A DNA stretch of 19,247 nucleotides from Kalaharituber pfeilii (lineage: Eukaryota > Ascomycota > Pezizomycetes > Pezizales > Pezizaceae), in contig WHUZ01000249.1 in the NCBI GenBank assembly GCA_015179045.1, positions 1 through 19,247 of the forward strand. The letters are read 5' to 3'. How positions within the stretch are numbered: the first letter of the stretch is position 1; each line of letters starts with the position of its first letter. A program made the translations under genes and the position numbers. A model generated the notes under the pieces. That model saw nothing but the letters and a program-made list of their open reading frames with translations. It had not been told where the DNA came from and made no database searches. Of the stretch, positions 9,771-18,863 are shown piece by piece.

Positions 9771-10784
9771 GATATTATATATGTCAGATGCACTAATGCC
9801 ACAGAATGTCAACCACTTTACATAGTAACATACTCTTTTTATATGCAGGATCTAAATGCCACTCTGAATCGGCTCACCTCTGCAATGGGAGAGTATTTAC
9901 TGTAGTATCTAGTAATTCGCACTTTTTATATTATGTATTATGAATTTAGAGGTATATTATTAACTACAACCCAGACAACTCTATATTATAAACTCCAGCT
10001 TTTAAGTATCTTCATTCTAAACTACAACTTAATTTTACCTATATTCTTAACAACAGATTTAATCAGTTTATATTCTCAACTACATGTTGAATTCACTAAT
10101 ATTCTCAATATTCTGATACAAACTGTATTATATTACTAAAGTTGAAATTCCTTATAGACATAGCATATCAGATATCTGACCTTGGAAATGTCAGATCTCT
10201 TTTTTAATATAGACTAGCTTTCATAGTATTATAGAATGTTCTATCAACCTAAGTAATACAGGACTGCTAAAATATGAAATTCCGAATATCTGACATGTGC
10301 AGTAAGTACAGGTTTATGTCTTATTTTCAATCAGTTCCTAATATAAACTTTTATAAATATAATAGATAATATTGTACTTGTAGTCACTTGGATAGATATT
10401 TCTGCCTCTTATTTATAATATGGCATACTTTCAATATAATATATAAAGACTAGGAGATAATAAATAATTATGAAAGTAAGAAATAGTAATAACGGAGGAG
10501 GAAATAAGTAGAAAGTAATACAAAGCAGATACAGCATATGGTTTCATTATCAGTTTGTAGAAAACAAGATATTAAATAATTAGAGACAAGAGACAATTAG
10601 GAATAAGAGAGAAAAGGATATATCAGAGAACATGTAGAGAAAAGAAGATAATAGAAATAAAGAAATCAAAAAGATAGAAAAAGCTAGGAAAGTAAGACCT
10701 AATACAATGTATCAGTATAGTACACTAGTCCTGATACTACATATCCTGCTTAGTGGATATATTACTTTAGGCTGGGGTTGCCTA
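9771..10784. other. AT-rich unassigned segment between copy 1 and the broken gene
   Basis: No LTR or pol homology to the neighbouring elements and no coding signal; the open stretch 9933-10139 on the plus strand is low-complexity Leu, Ile and Tyr sequence. The word ATGTCAGAT recurs at 9781 and 10189 and inverted at 10288-10296, and a perfect 12-bp palindrome TCAGATATCTGA lies at 10168-10179. From about 10440 to 10700 the plus strand is markedly purine-rich (GA/AAG words), unlike its surroundings. It may include the 3' flank of the decayed gene ending at 10785. Confidence 0.5.
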
Positions 10785-11288
10785 TCATGTAATGGTAGGC
10801 TAGTCTCTATGGAGGTAGTAGTTGAACAGCCACTCTCTTAATTCTATCTTATACTAATCCATATTGCCCACTATACTATATACTACTATCTCTTGATTTA
10901 CAGGCCTTGTTTTTTGAAAAAGCCAATCCTTCCTCTCTGTCTTTATATTTGCCATAATGAGATCTTGAATCTGGTCTGAATGGTCCTCTTAGGTCTTGAT
11001 AAGGCGATCGTAAATGGCTTGCTGTATGTTAGTAACTCTCCTTATAATATCAGATTTATACTTACAAAAGACAGTTTTAAATTTGAACTTAATACTATTT
11101 TGGTTAAAAGGTATAAGACTCTATACCTTTAGATAATGCTATATTACACTAGCTACCAGGCAGATAAATGATTTGTTTATTCTATCTAGGAATTCGAGGT
11201 CAATATTGTCCTACATTTTTATACCTATAAAGTACTTATTCTAGATTAATTTAACAATCTCTTTAGCTATAAACCAATTTTCCATCCT

Positions 11289-11337
11289 CTATGAGAGTAA
11301 GTATTAGTTCAACCACTTATTGTGTCGAAGTACCTAC
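11289..11337 (-). other. Intron 2 of the decayed gene (49 nt)
   Basis: Donor GTAGGT at 11337 falling, a good branch site (AACTAATAC) about 15 nt before the acceptor, and acceptor CATAG ending at 11289. The size is typical of filamentous fungi. Removing it joins two reading frames that are otherwise out of register, which is the best support that it is real. Confidence 0.75.
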
Positions 11338-11716
11338 CATACAACATTTCCTCTCACAAACAAAATAGTCATAGAGTAGCAACTCCTTCACTTTAGTAGC
11401 TTTTGTCTCTGCTGAGAGATAGTTAAGTCCATATAGATTTATAACTATATCTTGGCATTCATATACTAACTGTAATCTTCCTTTTGAACACATACTCTTG
11501 AGCTACAGAATGTTCGCAATTATACTAGTTCTATTAGAATAAGATATATTAACTTATATATGAATCAATAGATTTAATTTTAATATTATACTCAATTATC
11601 CTATCCTGAGCCATACCTTATGATTCTTTAAGTATGTCCACTACTTTACTAGTACTTCATAGTAGATAATTAAAAAGTATTAAATTCCTGACAATCTTCT
11701 CTGTCCAGATTACTAA

Positions 11717-11721
11717 CTCTT
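11717..11721. repeat. Target-site duplication, left copy (gypsy insertion)
   Basis: CTCTT, identical to 18590-18594, directly outside the LTR. Five bases is the usual size for Ty3/gypsy integrases. Confidence 0.9.
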
Positions 11722-12333
11722 TGTTATGGGTGTGAGGGGCTCAGCTTCGCCATACACTGGAAATGGGTATTGTGGCTACGGAGGCGTATATACAGCAGAC
11801 CAGAAGGGTGGCTACTCGGCATGGGTGCATAGCAGAGCGGAACGATTCACGGGCGTAATGAGGAAATAATAGGTTTTAGAGTAATAGAGAACTTAGAACA
11901 CCACTAGTATCTTGATTCCTTTAACTATGCTATGACTAGCCGGTACTTATATAGACTTCAGCGCTGTCATATATGACTAGTCAACAAATGAATAAATAAC
12001 TGGCAATATAGCAATTCCTTATCAATGCTAATACCTGTGGTAATACACATACGTAACAGAAATATGCCAAAATAGTACGAACGCAAGATAATGTTATGTA
12101 CTATTAGTGCATGTACGCATATATTAGCTTTTAATAAGCTGAGTGCATTGCAGACTCGGAGGTCTTACCAAACATGTTCGATACACACTTTCTTAGCACT
12201 ACCCTATTCGATAAACAAATAAATCTACTGCCAAGCCTAATGGGTGATCAGTCCAGTCTATCAGTATTAGTCTTATATAACGATTCAGGATGAGTGTTCT
12301 TCAACACGGGTAAGTCTTACCATAGCTATAACA
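11722..12333 (-). repeat. 3' LTR of gypsy copy 2
   Basis: 612 bp, TGTTA...TAACA. It aligns end to end with 17979-18589. By eye roughly one position in nine differs, and nearly all differences are transitions (C/T, G/A). LTRs are identical at insertion, so this reflects age, RIP-like mutation or both. Confidence 0.95.
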
Positions 12334-12345
12334 TTACCCCCTGTT
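12334..12345 (-). other. Polypurine tract of gypsy copy 2
   Basis: Directly inside the 3' LTR the sense strand reads AACAGGGGGTAA, a purine-rich primer site for plus-strand DNA synthesis. The decayed copy has the matching site beside its LTR at 6597. Confidence 0.8.
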
Positions 12346-12659
12346 CTAGGGCACTCGTCCCGAGTGACAATCATTGAAAAGTTGAGAGCTAACTGTGACT
12401 GTGAGCAATGTAATCGGACCCAAAAGGGTTAAAAAGGCTACTGATGTATTGGCGTACCTTATACGCAAGGTCCTATATAGATTTTTAATTATCTGTGGCT
12501 GACAGTAGGATTGGTGTATCTTCGAGCACTCATTCGTTATCAATGAGCCATTAAAAACCTTAACAAAGATCAAAACCCTGTAGGAAAAATCTCTTCATAA
12601 GGAAAAGGTACTGATGTCAAAAAAAACATCCGAGTAGCTTGGCCGTAGCCATCGGTGCC
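12346..12659 (-). other. Gypsy copy 2: 3' untranslated stretch
   Basis: Between the pol stop (12660-12662) and the polypurine tract. In the pol frame a few residues could extend past the stop if TAA were CAA, but no domain is visible. An open stretch at 12346-12573 has no recognisable motif. Confidence 0.6.
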
Positions 12660-12885
12660 TTATTGGACCGCAAGGTCCCGAGGCTTCATTAGATATTGGT
12701 TGTGGAACTCTCTAACAGATTCAAGGAATCTTTGCAAGTTCCCAATTAGTTCCCAAGTATCTTCATCTTCACCATATCCTTGCCATTGGATTCGGTACTT
12801 TACTACTCTATTGATTCGTTTCGAATCAACCACATGGTCGACTTCGAAGAAAAATTCATCATCCTCATCGATTTCTATTTCCTAG
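12660..12885 (-). pseudogene. Integrase C-terminal chromodomain of gypsy copy 2
   Basis: After an acidic linker (EIDEDDEFFFEVDHVVD) come KYRIQWQGYGEDEDTWE and then a helix (LQRFLESVREFHNQYL). The aromatic residues, W-x-G-Y and D-T-W-E are diagnostic of chromodomains. In chromoviruses this domain directs integration towards heterochromatin carrying methylated histone H3, which would suit repeat-rich surroundings. The stretch is open with no internal stop, and TAA at 12660-12662 looks like the genuine end of pol. Confidence 0.9.
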
Positions 12886-12896
12886 GGTTCAAGTTG

Positions 12897-13990
12897 TTCT
12901 CAGAAGGGCTTCAGAAGTGAGACGTGGATGACTTTATGAAGTTGCATACCTTGTGGCAAAGCTACCTCATATGCGTGGTCATTGATAACTCTTGAGACGG
13001 GGTAGGAACCAATGTATTTGTTGGTCAAGGTTCGATTATTTCCTAAAGTAACCTTTAAGTTGCTTCGATCAATAAGAACCTTGTCTCCTACTTGGAATTT
13101 TCTTGCTTTATTAAGGAAGAGGTTCGACCGTCTATTGTTTATCTTCTTTAGAGTGTCGACAATGTAGTTATGTACTGTAGTCATCCTGTCTAGCCAGTCT
13201 TCAGCTGCCGGAGAGGTGTAGGTATTGTCGTCTGAGAGGTGAATAACTTTAGGGTCGAATCTATATAAAGAGTGAAAAGGACTATAGCCATGGGTTGACA
13301 TAGTAGTAGAATTGTAAGCGAACTCAGCTAGAGGTAGCCAAGTTACCCATCAGCTCTGTTAGTCATGGCAGTAGATGTGAAGATACTGTTTGAGAGTCTG
13401 TATTGCTTGTTCAGAGAGTCCATCGGTCTGGGAGTGATGAGCAGTACTAAGTTGGAGTCCTACATCAAGTTTCAAGGTTATTTCTTTCCAAAGGGCTGAG
13501 GTGAATTATGGTCTACGGTCAGAGGTAATATGTAAAGGTAGACCAAATTGCCAAAAGATATCGTTGATGAAAGCATTAGCGACGTCTCGCATTGTTCAAG
13601 TATTTCTCGCCGGTATATAGCGTTGCATTTTGGTGAACCAGTCTGTGACCACTAAAATAGCGTTAAAGCCCTCGGATTCTGGTAGTTCTCCAACAAAGTC
13701 CATAGCTATCTCCTCCCAAGACTTCGTACCAGTAGGCATTAGCATAAGTCTAGTTTGCCTCGGATGTCGGTCGGCTTTGGCCTTCAGGCAGGCTGCACAA
13801 CTAGCGACATAATCGGCCACTTGGTCTTTCCAGCCATCCCAGTAGAAGTTTCAAGAGAGGAGTTCTTGTGTTCAGTGCACATCCCAGTATCCAGCCACAT
13901 TACTATCGTGGCACTATCATAATACTTCCAGTCGATATTGCTTGGGTACCATAAGGAGTCTGTCATTGTTCCTTACCCTTTTGTCACAGT
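12897..13990 (-). pseudogene. Integrase of gypsy copy 2
   Basis: Zinc-binding start (13930-13790): the first His is in CHDSNVAG; the usual second His of G-H is Tyr here (GYWD), one C-to-T step away; the cysteines follow in CAACLKAKADRH. Core: first Asp in AMDFVGELPES (Asp codon 13698-13700); second in ITSDRRP (13518-13520; usually SDRGPQF, here Gly-to-Arg and a TAA in place of Gln); catalytic Glu in GLSEQAIQTL (13410-13412). Then come the LPLAEFAYN-type and GYSPFHSLY motifs and the closing VIHVSLLKPF near 12905. The D,D,E residues survive, but stops interrupt the zinc-binding region (four), the core and, at about 12899, the junction to the chromodomain. Confidence 0.9.
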
Positions 13991-14079
13991 TGACCCTAGA
14001 GCTATCAGCCCACACTTCTTCTGCCTCACCTGCCTCTTCGTCAATCAGCAGTTGCCTATCCTCAAATAGTTGTTCGATA

Positions 14080-15300
14080 CTGCCAGAGATGGTATCACCA
14101 GTTCGTTGAGAGAGGGCGTCCGCTTTGCCGTTAAGCTTTCTCGGAACGTATTTGATGATGTAGTCGAATTCGAAAAGTTTCTGGCTCTAGTTGGCTTGCC
14201 GGCTATTGAGATATTGTTTGGTGGTAAAGTACTTTAGTGCGTGATGGTCAGTAAAGACAGTAAACTCAATTCTCAGCAACTCTATCCTCCATTTCTTATA
14301 TAGGCAATCAAAGATTGCTAGTAGTTCTTTATCATGGATAGAGTAGTTTCATTCAGCGGAGGTCAGTAATCGAGAGTGGTAGTCACATGAGGGTAGGGTG
14401 GCAACATTGTCCTTGGTATGATATTGGCTTAAGATACCAGCTAATGCCTGGTCTGAGCAGTCGGTTTCCACAATTATAGGCAGGGATCGATTGAACTGTC
14501 GCAGTATGGGGGCAGTCATGAACTTGTTTTTAAGTTCTTTAAAAGCGGCTTACTACTTTGCCCCCCATATAAAGGGTATGTTTCCGGTTAAGGTCATAAG
14601 TGATCGAGTAGTAGCGGAATAGTTCAGAATAAATCGGCGGTAGTAGTTGGCAAAGCTTAGAAAGGCTTGCACCTACTTTTTCTTTGTCGGCTGTGGCCAG
14701 TCGCGAATGGTAGAGAGTTTGGCCAGATCCATCTTAATCTCAAGGCCATTAATTAGATGACCAAGGAACATAGTTTCGTGCACATGAAACTTGCACTTGA
14801 CTAGGTTGACCGCAAGCCCATGTTCGCTCAATTTAGCAAACACTTTTCCCACTATCCTTTAATGGTCTCGTTCGGTTTTACCTCCATAGATTAAGATGTC
14901 ATCCAAATACCAAACAACTCTATCAATGCCAATAAGGACCTCATCCATCATTTCTTAGAAGGAAGCAGGTGCATTGATAAGTCTGAATGGCATAACTATG
15001 TACTCGAATAGGCCTTTGGATATTTTGAAAGCCATCTTCTATTCGTTGCCTGACTTTATCTGAATGAGGTTATAGCCATTTTTGAGATCGAGTTTAGTAA
15101 ACCATTTACTACCTTAGGTCTTCTTGAAAAGTTCTGACATTAAGGGCAGAGAATATTTATTCGGAATGGTGACTTTGTTTAATGCCCTGTAGTCAACGCA
15201 CAGTCGGAGTGACCCATCTTTCTTCTGTACGAAAAAGAATTGGTGAAGCTGCTTTCGACCTTGACCTTCATATCTTCCCTGTTGATAGGTGTTCGTCAAT
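14080..15300 (-). pseudogene. Reverse transcriptase and RNase H of gypsy copy 2
   Basis: [21 protein letters not shown] at about 15230-15170; the catalytic Y-L-D-D box at 14898-14909 within VVWYLDDILIYGG; then FANYYRRFILNYS near 14630. RNase H: IVETDCSDQALAG at about 14480-14440, NYSIHDKELLAI near 14350-14315 (with a TGA before it where Arg is expected), VFTDHHALKYF near 14260-14230 and KLNGKADALSQR near 14135-14105. Where the family has Trp after SRQAN the sequence has TAG. Order and spacing match Ty3/gypsy pol. Confidence 0.92.
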
Positions 15301-15589
15301 ATACCTCTAAAGGGCCTCATCTTCTTCCCAGATTGTCTTATATACTGGACCATGGGAGGCTTCACATTTGAGTTCTCAAACAGGATTTCATGATCTCAGC
15401 TTTGGTGAGGGGGTAAACGGCATGCCTGTTTATCAGAAAAAATATTAGAATATCGCGAGTACTGCTCGCGTTGTGTCAAGTAACAACAAAATATCATCTT
15501 CTTCAAAGGTATCATTAAATTCAGAAAGAACAGAAACAGAAGGCAAATCAATGCGAGTGCAAGGAACATCAAACATGCTATGCCTCAGA

Positions 15590-16050
15590 GCGCTATTAAT
15601 GCAATCAATAGAAAAACCATTTTCCTTTAATTAATATAAACCGATGATGCATTCTCTATCGCCGATATCCATAACTTCGGCATCAAAATCAAAAACCAAT
15701 TCCTTGCCTGCAAGTAAGTTCAAAACAGAAGAAGAAATGAAATCAACAGAGACCTTATCAGACTTTCCCAGAACGCCAATAGAATTTACATAATCCAAAG
15801 CAGAAGAAACAAATTCAGAAACCGGAATGCCAAAAAATGAAAACGAAGTATTCATAATGAAAGAACTATCAGAGAGGAGAGAACCATCACCTTACTTGAT
15901 TTTCACAGCCCTTGCTCGTGGCCTCAATCCTAATTCCTTACTCAATGTCAGAGAAACAATCGGCGCAGAGGCTACACAGTCCACAATAGCCCTGACGGTT
16001 CTCCCAGTTTTGAATTTTATCTCGCAACTGAGGAGGTCGCTATGATGGAG
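15590..16050 (-). pseudogene. Retropepsin-like protease of gypsy copy 2, altered active site
   Basis: Begins LLSCEIKFKTGRTVRAIVD near 16040-15980. The active-site triplet, normally D-[ST]-G, reads D-C-V here (Asp codon 15979-15981), followed by ASAPIVSLTLSKELGL, the usual loop and helix. A following stretch (VSEFVSSALDY and GKELVFDFDAEVMDI) looks like the second half, including a hydrophobic strand. Gly-to-Val is not a transition, so it is not simply RIP. TAA stops occur in the protease block. Identification rests on the active-site context and on position between gag and RT. Confidence 0.75.
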
Positions 16051-16078
16051 GTCCTACCAGGCTGAGCAGGATCCCTAC

Positions 16079-17941
16079 CTAGTTTTTTGAATCAGACAAC
16101 TCGGTAATTCTTTCAGATTCATTGATGGCCTGTATCTTGAGGTGGCCTTTGTCCATTCTTTTCTTTTTGGGCTGTGAGCTGTATGACTCTAGAGTGTTCA
16201 CCGCCCCTTTGTCTTCCTTCTTGGGCTTTTTTGCTTTCTCATTGTGCTTCTCCCAAGGCTGCCAGTTCCACTACTTCTTTTCGCGACACGATATGATCTT
16301 GTGCCCGTTCTTTCCACACTTGATGCAGTGGTCAGCGGCCCTCCTTTTCTAGATGAGTTCTTCTAGAACTCGATCATTTTTCTGTTTGTTCTTCGGGGTG
16401 GAGGAGGCAGTGTTCCTTTTAGAAGGCATAGAGCTGCTGCCCGAGTTCCTCGGGGTGTGAGTTGGTGCGGGTCGTTTGTTCGAGGAGGTGACGTCATCTG
16501 TAATTTCAGTGGCTATTTCCTTCCACAGCTCCCAATTCTTCTTACAGCTAGGGTGGTCAGAGAGGAGTCATCGCACTTCATTATTGATATTGGCCGATAT
16601 GTAAGAGATGAGGACAGGGTCAGGGATTCTTGCCATGCTATTGTATTCGTCGATTTCGATTAAGAAGTCCTGCATACGCCCTATTTGCTTCGTAGTCTAG
16701 ATCTTTTGGGTAGCTTTGGTGATAGCTGCAGAATTTTGGAACTTCTTACGCAGGGTAGCAAGCATATTGCGATATGTGGCAGAAGGATGTTGTCAGAGAA
16801 GAGTGAGAGCAGGGCCTTTTAGACGAGAAGAGAGTGCGTTACAGTACTCTTGGTTACTGATGAGACGCTGGCTTCGGATCCAGTGCTCGACTTGATAGAG
16901 TAAGTTATCCAGCTCCTTTGCATCCCCACCCTACTTGTTGGGAGCAGGAATTTTGGATGGGGGCGGGGCATCCCAGGGCATCTGCATGCTGGCTGGGAAA
17001 TAAGGTGGCGGTGGAGGAGGAGGAGTTGGGTCCCACAGTCTCCAGGACATATGAGGAGGTAGGTGAGGGGAAGGAGCACCAGTGCCAGCGGCACCTGGCA
17101 GAGGAGATCCTCCCGGGGAACTTCCTGCAGACCCCCCTAGGCCTGGATTTGGTCTGATAGGGGGTGCTGGGCATTGCTGTTGTTGCAGTGATTGTTGAGG
17201 CTGCGGGGTGGCCACTGGTTGGAATGATGGCTGCTGTAGCATTTGATTCCGCATGCTAGCCAGTAGCTAACCTAACTGGCCCATCGCGGCCAATAGTTCT
17301 TGTTGGCTTTGGGAGAGTAGAGTGGATACATTACCTTGAAATACCTAAGTCAGGAGATCTATGTGGTCACATGCTTGGGTGATAAGTTGTCCTAGCTCGC
17401 CATAGTGGTGATCCATGTAGTCTTTGATTTGCTGGTTTATGTTTGCCTATTCATTACGGAGGTTGGCTACATCGGTGGCAGCTCGTTCGGCCTCTGTCCT
17501 GGCTTCTGCTGTTTTTTTGTATACTGTCTGACCCATGGTTGTGGCAAGTTGGTGAACCTTCTATCGAAGGGCGGGGTCTTCTGCTTGGATGGTGACGGGA
17601 CTTGTAGGATTAAATACCCTCCTCAGCGGAGAGCTCACTCGAAGGTAGTTGGGCATTGGGGCATGAATTTTTGAGACCTTTCCTAGCTCGAGTATGCGGG
17701 TTTGTCATCATTTTCCTATGGCATACTTGGAAACATTAGCAGTGTTAGCATGGCTGAGTGCCAAACTACTATGAGTGCTTTTCATATCATCGTCAGCATA
17801 GTCATCATCCTCATACGTGGAGAGGGCGGAGAGAGGTTTTGGCTGCTACTTCGCAGTGTACTCCCTTGCCAGCCCTTGAACCTCTGGGGAGAGGTCACTA
17901 CAGGTGAGCGGGAATCTGGAGGAGCCTTCTTGAGCCAACAT
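16079..17941 (-). pseudogene. Gypsy copy 2 Gag (CCHC), 13 premature stops
   Basis: Gag packages element RNA and forms the virus-like particle. The start is ATG at 17941-17939, 37 nt after the 5' LTR. One frame holds over about 620 codons with no indel. Order: acidic N-terminus (YEDDDYADDD, residues about 55-65); coiled-coil-like Gln/Ala-rich segment (residues about 125-225); Gln- and Pro-rich linker with a run of Pro near 17010; the retrotransposon Gag core (KELDNLLYQVEHWIRSQ to LIEIDEYNSMARIPDP, 16910-16610); basic Ser-rich stretch; zinc knuckle CIKCGKNGHKIISC (C-x2-C-x4-H-x4-C, 16327-16286); Lys-rich tail. Premature stops: nine TAG and four TGA, none TAA, although many CAA codons remain. 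The end is taken at TAG 16079-16081, which could itself be a mutated Gln codon. Confidence 0.9.
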
Positions 17942-17978
17942 TATGGAGGCAGGATGGGTGTAGGAGAAGCGATATAAT
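17942..17978 (-). other. Gypsy leader / primer-binding region (37 nt)
   Basis: Between the 5' LTR and the gag ATG. The sense strand starts TTATATCGCTTCTCC. The usual primer-binding site starts with TGG (complement of tRNA CCA) at or near the LTR edge; none is seen here. I also found no stretch in the LTR complementary to it that would suggest Tf1-like self-priming. Its primer is unknown. Confidence 0.6.
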
Positions 17979-18589
17979 GTTACGGGCGTGAGAGACTTAG
18001 CTTTGCCGTATGCTAGAAATAGATGTTGCGGCTACGGAGGTGTATATACAGTGGACCGGAAGGGCGGCCACTCGGCGTAGGCACACAGTAGAGCGGAGTG
18101 ATTCACGGGCGTAATAAGGAAATGATAGGTTTCAGAGTAATAGAGAACTTAGAACACCGCTAGTATCTTGATTCCTTTAACTATGCTATCGCCAGCTAGC
18201 ACTTATATAGACTTCAGCGCCATCATACATGACTAGTCAACAAATGAATAAATAACTGGCAACATAGCAATTCCTTATTAATGCCAATACCTGTGGTAAT
18301 AGGCATACATAACAGAAATATGCGAAAATAGTACGGACGCAAGATAATATTATGTACTAGTAGTGCATATGTGCATATATTAGCTTTTAGTAAGCCGAGT
18401 ACATTGCAGACCTGGAGGTCTTACCAAAAACATTTGATATACACTTCCTTAGCACTATCCTATTCGATAAACAAATGAATCTACTGCCAAGCCTAATGGG
18501 TGATCAGTCTGATCTATCAGTATTGGTCTTATGTAACGATTTAGGGTGAGTGTTCCCCAATGGGGGTAAGTCTTACCGTAGCCTTAACA
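17979..18589 (-). repeat. 5' LTR of gypsy copy 2
   Basis: 611 bp, TGTTA...TAACA, partner of 11722-12333. As the 5' LTR in the sense direction it would supply the promoter. A TATA-like box lies at 18202-18209. Confidence 0.95.
18202..18209 (-). promoter_or_regulatory. Probable TATA box in the 5' LTR
   Basis: The sense strand reads TATATAAG, about 380 nt into the LTR and conserved in the partner LTR near 11945. It is well placed to start transcription with about 200 nt of R-U5 remaining. Inferred from sequence only. Confidence 0.5.
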
Positions 18590-18594
18590 CTCTT
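18590..18594. repeat. Target-site duplication, right copy (gypsy insertion)
   Basis: CTCTT, a perfect match to 11717-11721, immediately outside the TAACA end of the 5' LTR. Confidence 0.9.
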
Positions 18595-18808
18595 GATATA
18601 TAGAGGGAATGCTACAGAACACTCGAAATTAAACCTCTGTATGAGTTTATCATTAAACTGGGTTGCGAGAGTCAATCTCTGCCTTAGACTCTTATTGAGA
18701 TTCCTCTATATTGAATTCCAGCTCCTTTTCATCATCAAGATCCTAACTTAGGTTCTCTACATCCTAGTCTCTACTATCATCACTTGGATCACATTCATCC
18801 AGAATTAT

Positions 18809-18863
18809 CTATTAAATAAGTAAGTTTAAGAATTCACTAATTAATAAAGCATTTTAAACTCAC
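18809..18863 (-). other. Intron 1 of the decayed gene (55 nt)
   Basis: Consensus donor GTGAGT preceded by ACAG, acceptor TTTAATAG, 55 nt. The branch site is not obvious. Exon 1 and exon 2 join in phase 0 (Gln then Ile), and reading through the intron would hit stops. Confidence 0.75.

Larger units (their letters stand above)
10785..11721 (-). pseudogene. Decayed fungal gene, 3' part (tentative DUF6532-like)
   Basis: Sense order: end of exon 2 (11721-11338), a 49-nt intron, then exon 3 (11288-10785), ending at TGA TAG. Exon 2 reads LVYECQDIVINLYGLNYLSA and KVKELLLYDYFVCER. Splicing the intron keeps the frame into RMENWFIAKEIVKLI. Exon 3 continues DLEFLDRINKSFICLVASVI, then IKFKFKTVFCKYKSDIIRRV. 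This layout (helical start, V-x-x-L-L, then a hydrophobic stretch, Phe-rich stretch and a Y-x-x-D/H-I) resembles the fungal domain DUF6532 as I remember it; no enzymatic role is known for that domain. In-frame stops are TAG, TAA and TGA, each one C-to-T or G-to-A step from a sense codon. One unexplained frame change lies at about 11540-11570. The exon is cut at 11721 by the gypsy insertion and resumes at 18590. Confidence 0.7.
12660..16078 (-). pseudogene. Gypsy copy 2 pol polyprotein, broken
   Basis: Would encode protease, RT, RNase H and integrase with a C-terminal chromodomain. Frame analysis shows two blocks. The protease-to-RT linker (about 16045-15240) is in one phase; from about 15231 to the TAA at 12660-12662 everything is in a second phase with no further indel. 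The switch sits at an A-run on the plus strand (15232-15236), where the RT motif reads SPILF in one frame and FVQKKDGS in the next. One extra T on the sense strand explains it, and copy 1 lacks it. Pol lies +1 relative to gag. Premature stops are TAG, TGA and, in the protease-linker stretch, several TAA. Domains are detailed in separate entries. Confidence 0.92.
11722..18589 (-). mobile_element. Structurally complete Ty3/gypsy chromovirus (copy 2), inactive
   Basis: 6868 bp with LTRs at both ends (11722-12333, 17979-18589), each starting TGTTA and ending TAACA, and a perfect 5-bp duplication CTCTT outside. Sense order from the right: 5' LTR, 37-nt leader, gag (17941-16079), protease, RT, RNase H, integrase, chromodomain (pol to 12660), polypurine tract and 3' LTR. 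The integrase-last order and the chromodomain make it a chromovirus. It carries many premature stops and a one-base frameshift in RT, so it could only move using proteins supplied in trans. It splits exon 2 of the decayed gene, and the gene's frame reads across once the element and one CTCTT are removed. Confidence 0.95.

Noticed and set aside
12346..12573. Possible small gene between pol and the LTR
   Set aside because: Out of the pol frame, no motif, and inside the element's 3' untranslated stretch.
16918..17174. Several overlapping Pro/Gly-rich open stretches on both strands
   Set aside because: They are alternative frames of the Gln/Pro-rich linker of gag; only the minus frame in phase with the zinc knuckle is coherent.
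1..17941. TAG being read as a sense codon (recoding) in these elements
   Set aside because: TGA and TAA stops occur in the same frames, together with frameshifts and lost catalytic residues. The stops sit where Gln, Arg or Trp are expected, which fits transition mutation better.
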